DNA from: RGIG9115 sp045649825
GTDB taxonomy: Bacteria > Bacillota > Clostridia > UBA1381
DNA length: 64,000 nt
Assembly: GCA_045649825.1 (NCBI GenBank)
Contig: JAZRQO010000022.1
Span: 67,740 to 131,739 of the forward strand
Reading direction: 5' to 3'
Part shown: positions 27,275 through 36,628 of the stretch, one piece after another
How the letters are laid out: each line of letters starts with the position of its first letter
Position numbering within the stretch: the first letter of the stretch is position 1
The notes under the pieces: model-generated
Database searches by the model: none
What the model was told of the DNA's origin: nothing
Seen by the model: the letters and a program-made list of their open reading frames with translations, nothing else
Program-made: the position numbers and the translations under genes

Positions 27275-30200
27275 ATGAAAAAATATTTACTAAAAGCAAC
27301 TGCGCTCATCGCATCTTTAACTGTTGTGTCCATGAGCATGCCGATGTCCGTTGGGGCTATGGCGGCTAAGGGGAACAACCTTTTGGAAGCAAGTCATGAT
27401 CCGGGCTTTGAAGAGCTTACAACAATAACTAATACATCTTATTGGAATTTCAGCGGAGGTTCATCTAAAAGCGTAATCTCAACTGATAAATCTCATACAG
27501 GTTCAAAATCGGTTAAGATTGTTTCAGGTTCTCAAAAATATGAAGGTCCTCAGGTGAAGCTTAACGATTTAGAGGTCGGTTCGCAGTACTATGTATCTGC
27601 GTGGGTGTATACGCCGACAAATCAAAAGGCGCAGCTATCTCTGCAAGGTAGTGGTTCCGCTATAAGTACAACCCTTGTTCCTCTGACTGCAAACCGATGG
27701 AATCAAGTGTCCGGAATGGTGACTGTTCCTGCAATAGCAACTGGAAGTGTGGATTATGAGCATAGATTGTATGTTCAGACAGAAGGGACACGTTCGACCG
27801 ATATTTATGTTGATGATTTTGAGATTTGCCAAACCACTTCAACTACACCGGAGGTACCTGTTGGCGGAAACCTTGTATCAAATGCAGGTTTTGAAACTGC
27901 CGAAGATAGTGAGGATAAGGTTGGCTGGCGAAATGCCAGCGGCAATACTGCTTACACTCGTGTAAACTCTATGGTAGATGCGAATACAGGTAATTATGTA
28001 GCGAAGTCTGTGCAACGTGGTAATTACTATACCGGTCCTCAGCAATATGTTACAGTTGAGCCGGATACATATTATTATGTAAGAGCAATGGTAAGACAGG
28101 GCAGTAATCCGGAAAAGGAAGTAAAAGCCAAAATGCGTATTGCTCAAACTGGTAGCTCAACAACCTTTAAGGAATATAACCTTGAGGATGATATTGATTG
28201 CAACGAGTACACTCCAATTAAAGGTGTTGTGTACAGCGGCGGAGCAACAGAATTGCGCGTATATGTGCAAACTAATGAGAGCAGTGATTTTGTAGATCTG
28301 TGGTTTGACGATTATGTACTTCTTCCTATTACATCATCAGTTGCAAAGGGTGCAACAGGAATCACACCAAACACAAACATTACTCTTTCAGTTCCTGAAG
28401 AGATTGATGTAAATACAACTACTCTCACAATTAATAATGGTGCAACAATTACCAATATCGCGCGTGACGGCAGAACCTGTGTGGTAAGCTTCAGCGGTAT
28501 GGGGTATGATACAGAGTACACTCTTAAGCTCGACACTGTACTTAATACAGACCCTACATGGGAATTCAAGACTGAATCAAAAAATCTTATTGCAACCTAT
28601 GACCCCGGTTTTGAAGGTGAGATTGATACCACAAAATGGAATTTGAGTAAGAGTACTGATGGCGGAGTGACCCGTGTTAATACGAGAAAGAAATCCGGCT
28701 CATATTCAGCTCATGCTTACGGAAGAGATAAAGGCTACAGAGGACCGCAAGCAAAGGATGTTGCAATAGTTTCCGATTCAAAATATTATGCATCTGCCTG
28801 GGTGTACACCGATGCGTCGGGCATGACTGCAAACATGAACCTTGAGGGCGATTCTTCTGCAAGAACCACAGCCGTTTCTTTGACATCAGGAGATTGGACA
28901 AAGGTAGAAGGAATGGTTACAGCTGTAGGTACTTCGGCACGATTGTATGTAGAAACATCAGGCACAGCAGATATTTATGTAGACGATTTCGAGCTTTATA
29001 AGGCTTCTGAAGTAATAGTTTTTTCACCTCTCAATGGTGTTACTGATGCAGCTGTTGATTCTGATTTAACCCTTGTATTTTCTGATGAGGTAAACTTAAG
29101 TGCTGCTAATCTTACAATTAACGGCGGAGCAATAACAGGTGATATACTGACTTCGGACAACATTACATACACAGTGGACCTTGGTATGCTTGATGATTTC
29201 ACCGATTACACTATTAATATAAAGGGTGTATTTGATGCAAACTACGACAGACTTGAAGATTCAAAAGTAACCTTTACAACATCATCTGCAACTCCGGGTG
29301 CTGTGCGTAATATGCTCGGTTCATATGATGCAGGCTTTGAAAACGGAGCAATCAGTACAGCTAAATGGAATTTGAGCGGAACCGTTGAGCGAGCTGAGGG
29401 CGAAGGACATGACAGCTCATATTCAGCTAAATCCACCACTCACAATACATGGAGCGGTCCTCAGGCAAAGTTTACTAATCTGACTGAGGGCGACCAATAC
29501 TATGTTTCAGCATGGGTACGCACGGCTCAGGACGGACAGACCGCACAGTTGTACTTGCAGGGTGCATCCAGTGCTAAAACAACAAATGTAAATTTAACAG
29601 CGAATGAATGGAAACAGCTATCAGGCATAGTTACAGTTCCCGCACCTGACGTTTCAACAACCAACTATGACTACAGACTCTATGTAAACACAGGAGAACG
29701 TACTGAAGATATATATGTTGATGATTTCTTCATGACACCCTATGCACCTACTACACTTACAAGCTCTACTCCTGCTAATGAGGCATCAGCAGTGAGCCTT
29801 AGAGAAACTATTTCGCTAACCTTCAGCAATACTCTCGACGAAAGTCAGACTCTTGTTGATAAATTTACAGTAAGCGGTATGACAGTAACAGGTGCTGCAC
29901 TTCAGGCAGATAAGAAAACTGTTGTTCTTACATTAAATTCAATTCTTGATGAGTACACACCATATACAGTTACAGCGTCAGGACTTACAGACCAGTTTGG
30001 CGAAACAGTAGCTAACGTATCCATTGGGTTTACAACCGGCGGTTGCCTCACTGTGACTCAAAACGCAGCGTTTACACGCGGCGGCGCACCGCTTACCGCT
30101 TTAACAGTGGGCACGGTAGACATTGCAGCAACAGTTACAAACGACGGTTCACAGCCTGTTGCAAAACCGGTTATGATTGTTACGGTTTACAATGCAGCAG

Positions 30201-30382
30201 GATACCTAATCGATGTTGTAGCCACTGAGTTTGGAGAAAGTCTTGCAGGCGATACATCTGCACCTCTCACAAAATCTCTCACTGTTGACGCAAATGCACA
30301 CAGTGTGTCAGTACATATCTGGACGGCTGCAAATAATATTTCCTATATGGCAAGCCCAGAGGTACTGCGGGTAGCTGAATGA
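27275..30382 (+). CDS. Secreted CBM4/9-like multidomain protein with Big_5-like domains
   Basis: 1035 residues from ATG 27275, behind AGGAAAGGAAGG. Signal peptide 1-28 ending VGAMAA. CBM4/9-like modules at about 30-187, 195-350, 434-577 and 675-823; Big_5-like domains (for example SPLNGVTDAAVDSDLTLVFS) at 353-432, 580-670 and 827-918; a final beta domain at 923-1035. No catalytic residues of a known hydrolase family are recognised. It shares its first module with the neighbours at 17507 and 25013. The next gene begins 14 bases after the stop, so it is the first gene of a long operon. Likely role: holding a polysaccharide at the cell surface. Confidence 0.82.
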   Translation: MKKYLLKATALIASLTVVSMSMPMSVGAMAAKGNNLLEASHDPGFEELTTITNTSYWNFSGGSSKSVISTDKSHTGSKSVKIVSGSQKYEGPQVKLNDLEVGSQYYVSAWVYTPTNQKAQLSLQGSGSAISTTLVPLTANRWNQVSGMVTVPAIATGSVDYEHRLYVQTEGTRSTDIYVDDFEICQTTSTTPEVPVGGNLVSNAGFETAEDSEDKVGWRNASGNTAYTRVNSMVDANTGNYVAKSVQRGNYYTGPQQYVTVEPDTYYYVRAMVRQGSNPEKEVKAKMRIAQTGSSTTFKEYNLEDDIDCNEYTPIKGVVYSGGATELRVYVQTNESSDFVDLWFDDYVLLPITSSVAKGATGITPNTNITLSVPEEIDVNTTTLTINNGATITNIARDGRTCVVSFSGMGYDTEYTLKLDTVLNTDPTWEFKTESKNLIATYDPGFEGEIDTTKWNLSKSTDGGVTRVNTRKKSGSYSAHAYGRDKGYRGPQAKDVAIVSDSKYYASAWVYTDASGMTANMNLEGDSSARTTAVSLTSGDWTKVEGMVTAVGTSARLYVETSGTADIYVDDFELYKASEVIVFSPLNGVTDAAVDSDLTLVFSDEVNLSAANLTINGGAITGDILTSDNITYTVDLGMLDDFTDYTINIKGVFDANYDRLEDSKVTFTTSSATPGAVRNMLGSYDAGFENGAISTAKWNLSGTVERAEGEGHDSSYSAKSTTHNTWSGPQAKFTNLTEGDQYYVSAWVRTAQDGQTAQLYLQGASSAKTTNVNLTANEWKQLSGIVTVPAPDVSTTNYDYRLYVNTGERTEDIYVDDFFMTPYAPTTLTSSTPANEASAVSLRETISLTFSNTLDESQTLVDKFTVSGMTVTGAALQADKKTVVLTLNSILDEYTPYTVTASGLTDQFGETVANVSIGFTTGGCLTVTQNAAFTRGGAPLTALTVGTVDIAATVTNDGSQPVAKPVMIVTVYNAAGYLIDVVATEFGESLAGDTSAPLTKSLTVDANAHSVSVHIWTAANNISYMASPEVLRVAE

Positions 30383-30396
30383 TAAGGAGGCTTCAA

Positions 30397-33300
30397 ATGA
30401 CTAAAAAATTTATTTCATCTATTATAACTGTTGCTATTATCCTGAGTCTGTTAGTTGTGCCTCACGTGCAAGCCGCAAACCTTTTGCAAAACAGCGGCTT
30501 TGAAACGGGCACAGGTAACTGGAACGTTGTAGAGGCAAGTGCTTGGTTTGTTACAGGTAAGGATAAGGTTTCAGGTCGCACTTGTCTGGCTGTTACAGGA
30601 AGAAAGCAAGACTACGCAACACCCCAGCAGTTTTTGAATCTTCAAAACGGCAAGACCTACACAGTTTCTATGTGGGTAAAAACTGCCAAGGGAACAGATG
30701 ACCTCACAGTGTTTGTTGAACCATACAGAGCTGATGGGACCAAGTGGCCCATCAACATCTGTACAGTACCTGTAGGTGAGGAATGGACTCACGTTCAGCA
30801 AACCTTTACATTGAAAGCGGAAGAGCCGTTCACCAAAATTAAAATCCTCAGCAAAATGACATCTCTTACAGATTTGTATTTTGATGACTTTGAAGTATGG
30901 GAAGGCTCTGCAGCTGGCGAAGCTCAGACAGGGGTTTCTGCACCTTCTTCTACAGATGACCCTAAGACCCCCACAAATCCTGAGCTTGTAAATACAGCTG
31001 AGGCAGATAAAACAAAAATCAACCTTATATCCAATTCAGACTTTGAAAAGGGAATAACAGGCTATAAAGCCGAAAATGCTGAGCTTAAACAGGTAAAGGG
31101 CGTAGTTTCTGGAAATTATGCTATGCAGGTAACTCCTGTTGACGGAGCGGCTGTTGTTACTGCTGATGCAGATATGATAAATGCTAAGGAATACAATCTT
31201 AATATGTGGTATAAAGGTGATGCCATCAGCGTGTATACCGATGGCGGAGCTGTATTATATGAGGGCGAAGCAGCAGCAGACTGGACTCTTGTGAACGAAA
31301 GCTTCGTATATGCAGCATCAAACCAAAAGCCGTGCATATCAATCGAAAGCCATGGTGAATTTTATCTCGACGCAGTTTCACTTTTTGAAGTACCACTGGT
31401 AGCAGAAACCCTCGGTGCGTCAGACAATTTGATTGCAGCAAATGACCCTGGTTTTGAATCAAGACCCGTAAGCGGCACAGCTCTTGGAAATAATGCATTC
31501 GGCGATGTTAATTGGATCTCTCGTGGTACTGCTAAGATTAGCAATGCACAGGCTCATACAGGCGTAAATTCTGTTGAGGTAACATCAGGAGGCGGCCCCC
31601 GTGCAGCTGTGTATGGCTTGACCCAGGGTAAGCAGTACTTCATATCTGTATGGGTATATCCCACACAGTCAGGCTTAAGGGGAGAATTAATCTTTGGCGG
31701 AAGCAGCAATAATAGAACGTCTAAGCCTACACTCACAGCAAATACATGGAATCAGATAAGCGGAGTTGTAACGGCTCCTCCGACAGGAGACGCAGGCTTA
31801 ACTGCAACTCATGGCAAAACAGGTAATACCTTGTATTTAAATATGGAAAACCTGTCCGCTGCTATGTATGTAGACGATTTTGAAATAGTACCTTATGAAA
31901 GCTATGCGGCTACAGCCGGTGATGGACCTGTAGTTGTTAACCCTGTTGGCATTACGTCAGAGGGCAAGGACGTAGCACAAATCTGGGACTTTCATTGTTC
32001 ACCCTCTACACCCGGTCTTCTTGCCGGCTGGAGAGTGCAAGTTGGCAATAATAATGGAACAGCATTTTATCCCATAAAGCCTGAGTATCAGGACGGTATC
32101 ACACGTCTTGACTGCACTCTTAAGAACGGTAATATGTTCACTGAGCGTTATACAAATTATAATATTGACGCTGAAAAATATAAATATATCAGCATTAAGG
32201 CTCAGAACCTCACCCATAGCGACACCTTTAGAATAGCCTTTTGGACTGCAGATAAGCCGGAAGACGGCAATAGAATTATGTATACTGTGAAATGGCCCAA
32301 GGCAGAGGGATTGCAAGAGATTATCCTTGATATGTCCGACTGTGATAAATGGGAGGGTACAATCGCCCGTATAGGCTTGTCTCCTGCCGACCAGATTGCA
32401 GTTGACCAGTATGATTGGGGACTTCCCGGCGAAAGCGTTCTTCTTGAGAGCATATCAGTCTTTGCAGACGAACCGGCATCTGTAGAGGTGCTTACAGGCA
32501 ATGCAATGACACGTGCTGAGTTTGTAGATATGTTAGTAGAAAAGCTGGAGCTTAAGAGTGTGCTCAATTCACAGACAGCTTTCCACGATGTTGGTACAGG
32601 TGCACCATGGCATAACAGCGTTATGGCAGCAGAAGAAACAGGCATCGTTTCAGGAAATGGTGTGGGATATTTCAATCCTTCCAATTATATAACACGTGAG
32701 CACGTGGCTGTAATGCTTAAACGTGCCTGCGATTATCTCGATAAGCAGACAGATCGTATTATTCCCACTGTAAACTTTGCAGATGCAGTACAGTTTTCGG
32801 CAGGTATGCAGGAGGCTGCAAGCTTTGTGGCAAATGCGGGAATTATGACTGCAGCTTATGGCGGATATTTCAATCCTCAGGCTACAATCACAGATACTGA
32901 AGCAAACGAAATTATAAACCGGGTAGCTGACTGGATAGGCGGAACTGCTAAAAATGGTGCAGTGTTCGTTTCAGCAGATGTTGCCGGAACATACGACATT
33001 GTGAGAATGTCAGTTGAAGACCCAAAAGGTGCGGCATATACCAATCCTTATGACTATAATGAAGTGACAGCTGACGCAGTATTCACCGCTCCCGACGGAA
33101 GCACACTTGTACTTCCCGGCTACTATGACATGTACAGTGATTATCAGTATGACCCGAGACGTATTCCTGACGAATTTTCGCAGGATAATGCAACCTATTG
33201 GAAATTCCGCTTTGCACCTACCATGGCAGGTGAGTGGAAGTATGAAATAAAAGTTACCCATGATGGAAATGTTACATCTCTCGGCAATGGCAAAATCACT

Positions 33301-35103
33301 GCTATAGACACAGGACGTCCCGGATTTATCAAGCGTGATGAAAATAACCCTCGTTTTGTATATGAAAACGGCGATGTTTTCAATGCAGTTGGCATAAACC
33401 TTAAGAGCCCGATTATTGGTTCGGGCGAGGGCGGCTACGAAGTATACGAGGACTATCTTGAAAAATATGCCGAAAACAACGGAATTAATGTTATAAGACC
33501 ATGGTTCCAGTCAGAAGAAGACAAGAATATGGAGGACTATCAGACAGGACTTGGCAGATTTAATAGTTTCCATGCTCAAAGGCTCGACTATATGTTTGCT
33601 CTGGCACGTCAGAAGGACGTAACGATTCTTCCTGCTATTAAGTCACAGCACAGACTTAAAAATGGAAACTGGCTCCAGACACGAAGCCAGTACCCCTCAA
33701 TTACCGGTGGACCGCTGGACTTCGGCGCTGAATTTTTCTCAAACGAGGAATGTATACAAGCGTATAAGAGCTTGCTCAGATATATAATTGCACGCTATTC
33801 GGCATACGATAATGTTCTTCTTTGGGAGTTCTTCAACGAAGGAGAGGGAATAACCGGTTGGCGCGAAGAAATTGAAAGTGTAGATGCTTGGCACGATGAG
33901 ATGTTTGCTTTTGTTGCTGAAATTGACCCTTATGACCATATTGCAGGTAGCGGATCTGTTTCATTATCGGGAGAATATGTTCTCGATAGCAACGAAATGC
34001 AGGACTTCTCAGCTGTTCACAGCTATAATACTATTCAGCCTGCACTTATGATAAGAGCTAATGCAGCTGTAAACAGGAAGCTATATAATATACCTCATAT
34101 TATAGAAGAAATGTCTCCAAGAGCTGAAACAGGGCTCGTGGAGATGGATCCTGAAGGTCGCTCCACGCACGAAATCATCTGGAGCTCCGTCGCTGCCGGA
34201 AACGCAGGTACAACTCCTGCATGGTTCTGGTGGGGTAATGACGGTAATAATTCATGGGGCTGGGTGCATGAGCATTGGAACTTATATAAGCCTCTCACAG
34301 ACTTCCTTAAGGACTTCAACTGGCCTGATGAAGATATGAAGCTCGTAAACTTCAAAACCACCTCAGCGGAAAAGGGCGATTTTACAATTCCTGCCGGCTA
34401 CTATATGCAGGAACAATATAATGATGCCGCTCTTGGCGAGGTTCCTATAAAGTCAGAGTATGAATATGACTTTGCTAATAATATTGTACGTGATCCTGAC
34501 GATATAATTTATGAATCAATGATCACAAGCTCAATGCCGGAATACACATTTAAGGTAAATCTTCCAAAATCAACTAAGTTCAAGCTTGCTTTGGTAGGTG
34601 AGCCTATATATGTTCAAGCCGGAAATCTCGGTCAGGTGAGTGTATCAATAGATGGTACTGAGCAGATGGTGGCAGATTGGATTCCTTCAGAATTTTATGT
34701 AAAGGAATTCCCTGTTACTGTATCCGCAGGCGAGCATACCATTACTATAAAATGTGTAAGCGGTAGGGCTTGGCTTGGTTGGGTAGCATTTGAGGATGTC
34801 GCTCCACTTGTTGTAGCAGAGGGAGCAGTGGGCAAAGACAATGCTATGATTTTTGTTCGTGACACTGAACTTGTTTACTCCAAGAGCTGCTATAACGACT
34901 ATGAGCCTCCTGTAATAACAGGTGCGACGGTCGACCTTACAGGACTTACCGACGGCACTTACGATCTTATCTGGTGGGATACCTATAAGAGCGGAGAGGT
35001 TTCAAAACAGGAGATAACAGTATCGGGCGGTGTAGCTCCGACTGTTGAGGTTCCTACATTCACAAGAGATATTGCGGCTAAGATTGTCCGCAAGAGTAAT
35101 TAA
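30397..35103 (+). CDS. Secreted glycoside hydrolase with CBM4/9-like, SLH, DUF5060 and GH5-like domains (paralogue of the 17507 protein)
   Basis: 1568 residues. AAGGAGG at 30384-30390 precedes ATG 30397; a 30379 ATG lies upstream of that site. Signal peptide (about 1-24) ends at VQAAN. CBM-like modules at about 24-168, 208-331 and 344-500 are joined by a Pro/Thr-rich linker (about 178-201). A jelly-roll-like region at 511-695, SLH motifs at 701-848, DUF5060 at 858-965 and the barrel at 986-1308 follow the same order as in the 17507 protein. Catalytic candidates are Glu1148 (WEFFNEG) and Glu1237 or Glu1238 (HIIEEM). The C-terminal module contains LVVAEGAVGKDNAMIFVRD. It is a wall-anchored endo- or exo-glycosidase of uncertain specificity. 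Confidence 0.88.
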   Translation: MTKKFISSIITVAIILSLLVVPHVQAANLLQNSGFETGTGNWNVVEASAWFVTGKDKVSGRTCLAVTGRKQDYATPQQFLNLQNGKTYTVSMWVKTAKGTDDLTVFVEPYRADGTKWPINICTVPVGEEWTHVQQTFTLKAEEPFTKIKILSKMTSLTDLYFDDFEVWEGSAAGEAQTGVSAPSSTDDPKTPTNPELVNTAEADKTKINLISNSDFEKGITGYKAENAELKQVKGVVSGNYAMQVTPVDGAAVVTADADMINAKEYNLNMWYKGDAISVYTDGGAVLYEGEAAADWTLVNESFVYAASNQKPCISIESHGEFYLDAVSLFEVPLVAETLGASDNLIAANDPGFESRPVSGTALGNNAFGDVNWISRGTAKISNAQAHTGVNSVEVTSGGGPRAAVYGLTQGKQYFISVWVYPTQSGLRGELIFGGSSNNRTSKPTLTANTWNQISGVVTAPPTGDAGLTATHGKTGNTLYLNMENLSAAMYVDDFEIVPYESYAATAGDGPVVVNPVGITSEGKDVAQIWDFHCSPSTPGLLAGWRVQVGNNNGTAFYPIKPEYQDGITRLDCTLKNGNMFTERYTNYNIDAEKYKYISIKAQNLTHSDTFRIAFWTADKPEDGNRIMYTVKWPKAEGLQEIILDMSDCDKWEGTIARIGLSPADQIAVDQYDWGLPGESVLLESISVFADEPASVEVLTGNAMTRAEFVDMLVEKLELKSVLNSQTAFHDVGTGAPWHNSVMAAEETGIVSGNGVGYFNPSNYITREHVAVMLKRACDYLDKQTDRIIPTVNFADAVQFSAGMQEAASFVANAGIMTAAYGGYFNPQATITDTEANEIINRVADWIGGTAKNGAVFVSADVAGTYDIVRMSVEDPKGAAYTNPYDYNEVTADAVFTAPDGSTLVLPGYYDMYSDYQYDPRRIPDEFSQDNATYWKFRFAPTMAGEWKYEIKVTHDGNVTSLGNGKITAIDTGRPGFIKRDENNPRFVYENGDVFNAVGINLKSPIIGSGEGGYEVYEDYLEKYAENNGINVIRPWFQSEEDKNMEDYQTGLGRFNSFHAQRLDYMFALARQKDVTILPAIKSQHRLKNGNWLQTRSQYPSITGGPLDFGAEFFSNEECIQAYKSLLRYIIARYSAYDNVLLWEFFNEGEGITGWREEIESVDAWHDEMFAFVAEIDPYDHIAGSGSVSLSGEYVLDSNEMQDFSAVHSYNTIQPALMIRANAAVNRKLYNIPHIIEEMSPRAETGLVEMDPEGRSTHEIIWSSVAAGNAGTTPAWFWWGNDGNNSWGWVHEHWNLYKPLTDFLKDFNWPDEDMKLVNFKTTSAEKGDFTIPAGYYMQEQYNDAALGEVPIKSEYEYDFANNIVRDPDDIIYESMITSSMPEYTFKVNLPKSTKFKLALVGEPIYVQAGNLGQVSVSIDGTEQMVADWIPSEFYVKEFPVTVSAGEHTITIKCVSGRAWLGWVAFEDVAPLVVAEGAVGKDNAMIFVRDTELVYSKSCYNDYEPPVITGATVDLTGLTDGTYDLIWWDTYKSGEVSKQEITVSGGVAPTVEVPTFTRDIAAKIVRKSN

Positions 35104-35114
35104 GGAGGTATGAC

Positions 35115-36623
35115 ATGAAAAAATTAATATACAGCTTAATACTCATATTATGTATGACAGCGGCTTCTGCTTCGGCAGAAGCTGCAATCAAGGCTAAGGT
35201 CGATTCTGCAAATAATAAAATCACCATTACAGGAACAGCAGAAGCAGGTGCAGATGTGCCCCTTATGCTTTTAAAGCCTTTGAATGGGGCAACCCTTTCT
35301 CCATTAAACCTCGGAGATTATGCAATTCACATTGTTTCTGCAACAGCGGATGGAACCGGTGCTTTCTCTAAGGTTCTTCAAATGAGACCTGTTGGAGACC
35401 TATCTTATGTGGAGGGTTGGTTTACTCTCCTTACAGAAAGCGGAAGCACAAGTGCAGTAGATAGCGGATTGAAGATATACTATCCTAATGCTACAGAGTG
35501 TGGCGATGCTCTTGCAGCAGTAAATGGTGCAACAGCAGCTAATATGGACGCAAAGCTGATTGCTGAATATGCTGCAGGCGTTAAAAATGCAGACATACTG
35601 GGAGTTTCAATTACTTGTCCCGAATACACAAATCACAAATCAGCCTTTTGTCAGACCTTGTTTGGCAAAAAGCCATCAGGCGGATGGGTTGATGTAGCGG
35701 ATTTTCAGGATGACTTTGATGCTACGGTTACTATTTATACAAGATACCTTGATGCTCTTGATGCTATCAATAGTGCAACTCTTGAAACTATTACATCTGT
35801 ACTTGGAAGCTATAATGATGTACTTAATCTCACACTTGCAGGTAAATACACCACATACAGCTCTGAGATTAACAAAAATATTGTAGGCACTTATACAAGT
35901 CTTGATGCTTTTAAATCAACCTTTATAAGTGCGGTTGCGAATTATCAGCCCCCACAGTCAAGTGTTGACGGCAGCAGACCCGGCCCAAGCAGTCCGGGTG
36001 TGAGCGGCCCCGGTAGCAGCGGTAATCTTGCAGGCGGTGGCTTGGTAGTAGAAAAAACAGATGATCCTCTGTCAAAGGTATTCTCTGACCTGGATTCTGT
36101 TTCATGGGCAGAGGATAGTATAGTACGTCTTGCAAAAGAAGGTATTGTGTCAGGCACAGGCAATAACAAATTTTCACCAAACAACCTTGTTACACGTGAG
36201 CAGTTTGTTAAAATGATACTCCTTGCTCTTGATCTTCCTGTTAATGGAGGAAGTGCACAGTTTTCTGATGTATCACAGTCTGACTGGTACTATACATACG
36301 TAATCTCAGCAAATGAGCTTGGCATAGTGACAGGTAAGGACAACGGCAGCTTCGGCGCAGGGGAATACGTAACACGTGAGGATATGGTTGCAATAGCGGC
36401 AAGAGCTGTCAGAACAGCACAGCGCACTTTGCCCCAAACAGCAACAGCTAACTATACTGATGTGTCAGATATATCAGACTATGCAAAGGAAGCGGCAATT
36501 GCCTTTGGTAATGCCGGAATTATTACCGGTATGCCCGATGGCAGCTTTATGCCAAAGGATTTTTCAACAAGAGCACAGGCGGCAGTTGTACTTGACCGTC
36601 TGATGCAGATAACAGAGGGGTGA
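35115..36623 (+). CDS. SLH-domain cell-wall protein
   Basis: 502 residues, starting 11 bases after the hydrolase with AAGGAGG before ATG 35115. Signal peptide ends at SASAEA. An N-terminal beta domain (ITGTAEAGADVPLMLLKP) and a helical central region are followed by a Gly/Pro/Ser-rich linker and three SLH motifs in the last ~180 residues (EDSIVRLAKEGIVSGTGNNK, VISANELGIVTGKDNG, AIAFGNAGIITGMPDG). It should bind the secondary cell-wall polymer. Placement between a hydrolase and an ABC importer suggests a structural or docking part of the surface machine; no enzymatic motif is seen. Confidence 0.85.
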   Translation: MKKLIYSLILILCMTAASASAEAAIKAKVDSANNKITITGTAEAGADVPLMLLKPLNGATLSPLNLGDYAIHIVSATADGTGAFSKVLQMRPVGDLSYVEGWFTLLTESGSTSAVDSGLKIYYPNATECGDALAAVNGATAANMDAKLIAEYAAGVKNADILGVSITCPEYTNHKSAFCQTLFGKKPSGGWVDVADFQDDFDATVTIYTRYLDALDAINSATLETITSVLGSYNDVLNLTLAGKYTTYSSEINKNIVGTYTSLDAFKSTFISAVANYQPPQSSVDGSRPGPSSPGVSGPGSSGNLAGGGLVVEKTDDPLSKVFSDLDSVSWAEDSIVRLAKEGIVSGTGNNKFSPNNLVTREQFVKMILLALDLPVNGGSAQFSDVSQSDWYYTYVISANELGIVTGKDNGSFGAGEYVTREDMVAIAARAVRTAQRTLPQTATANYTDVSDISDYAKEAAIAFGNAGIITGMPDGSFMPKDFSTRAQAAVVLDRLMQITEG

Positions 36624-36628
36624 CAGCT

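Noticed and set aside
12900..35000. Many long antisense frames opposite the secreted proteins
   Set aside because: They lack ribosome sites and family motifs and follow from codon bias in repeated beta-rich domains.
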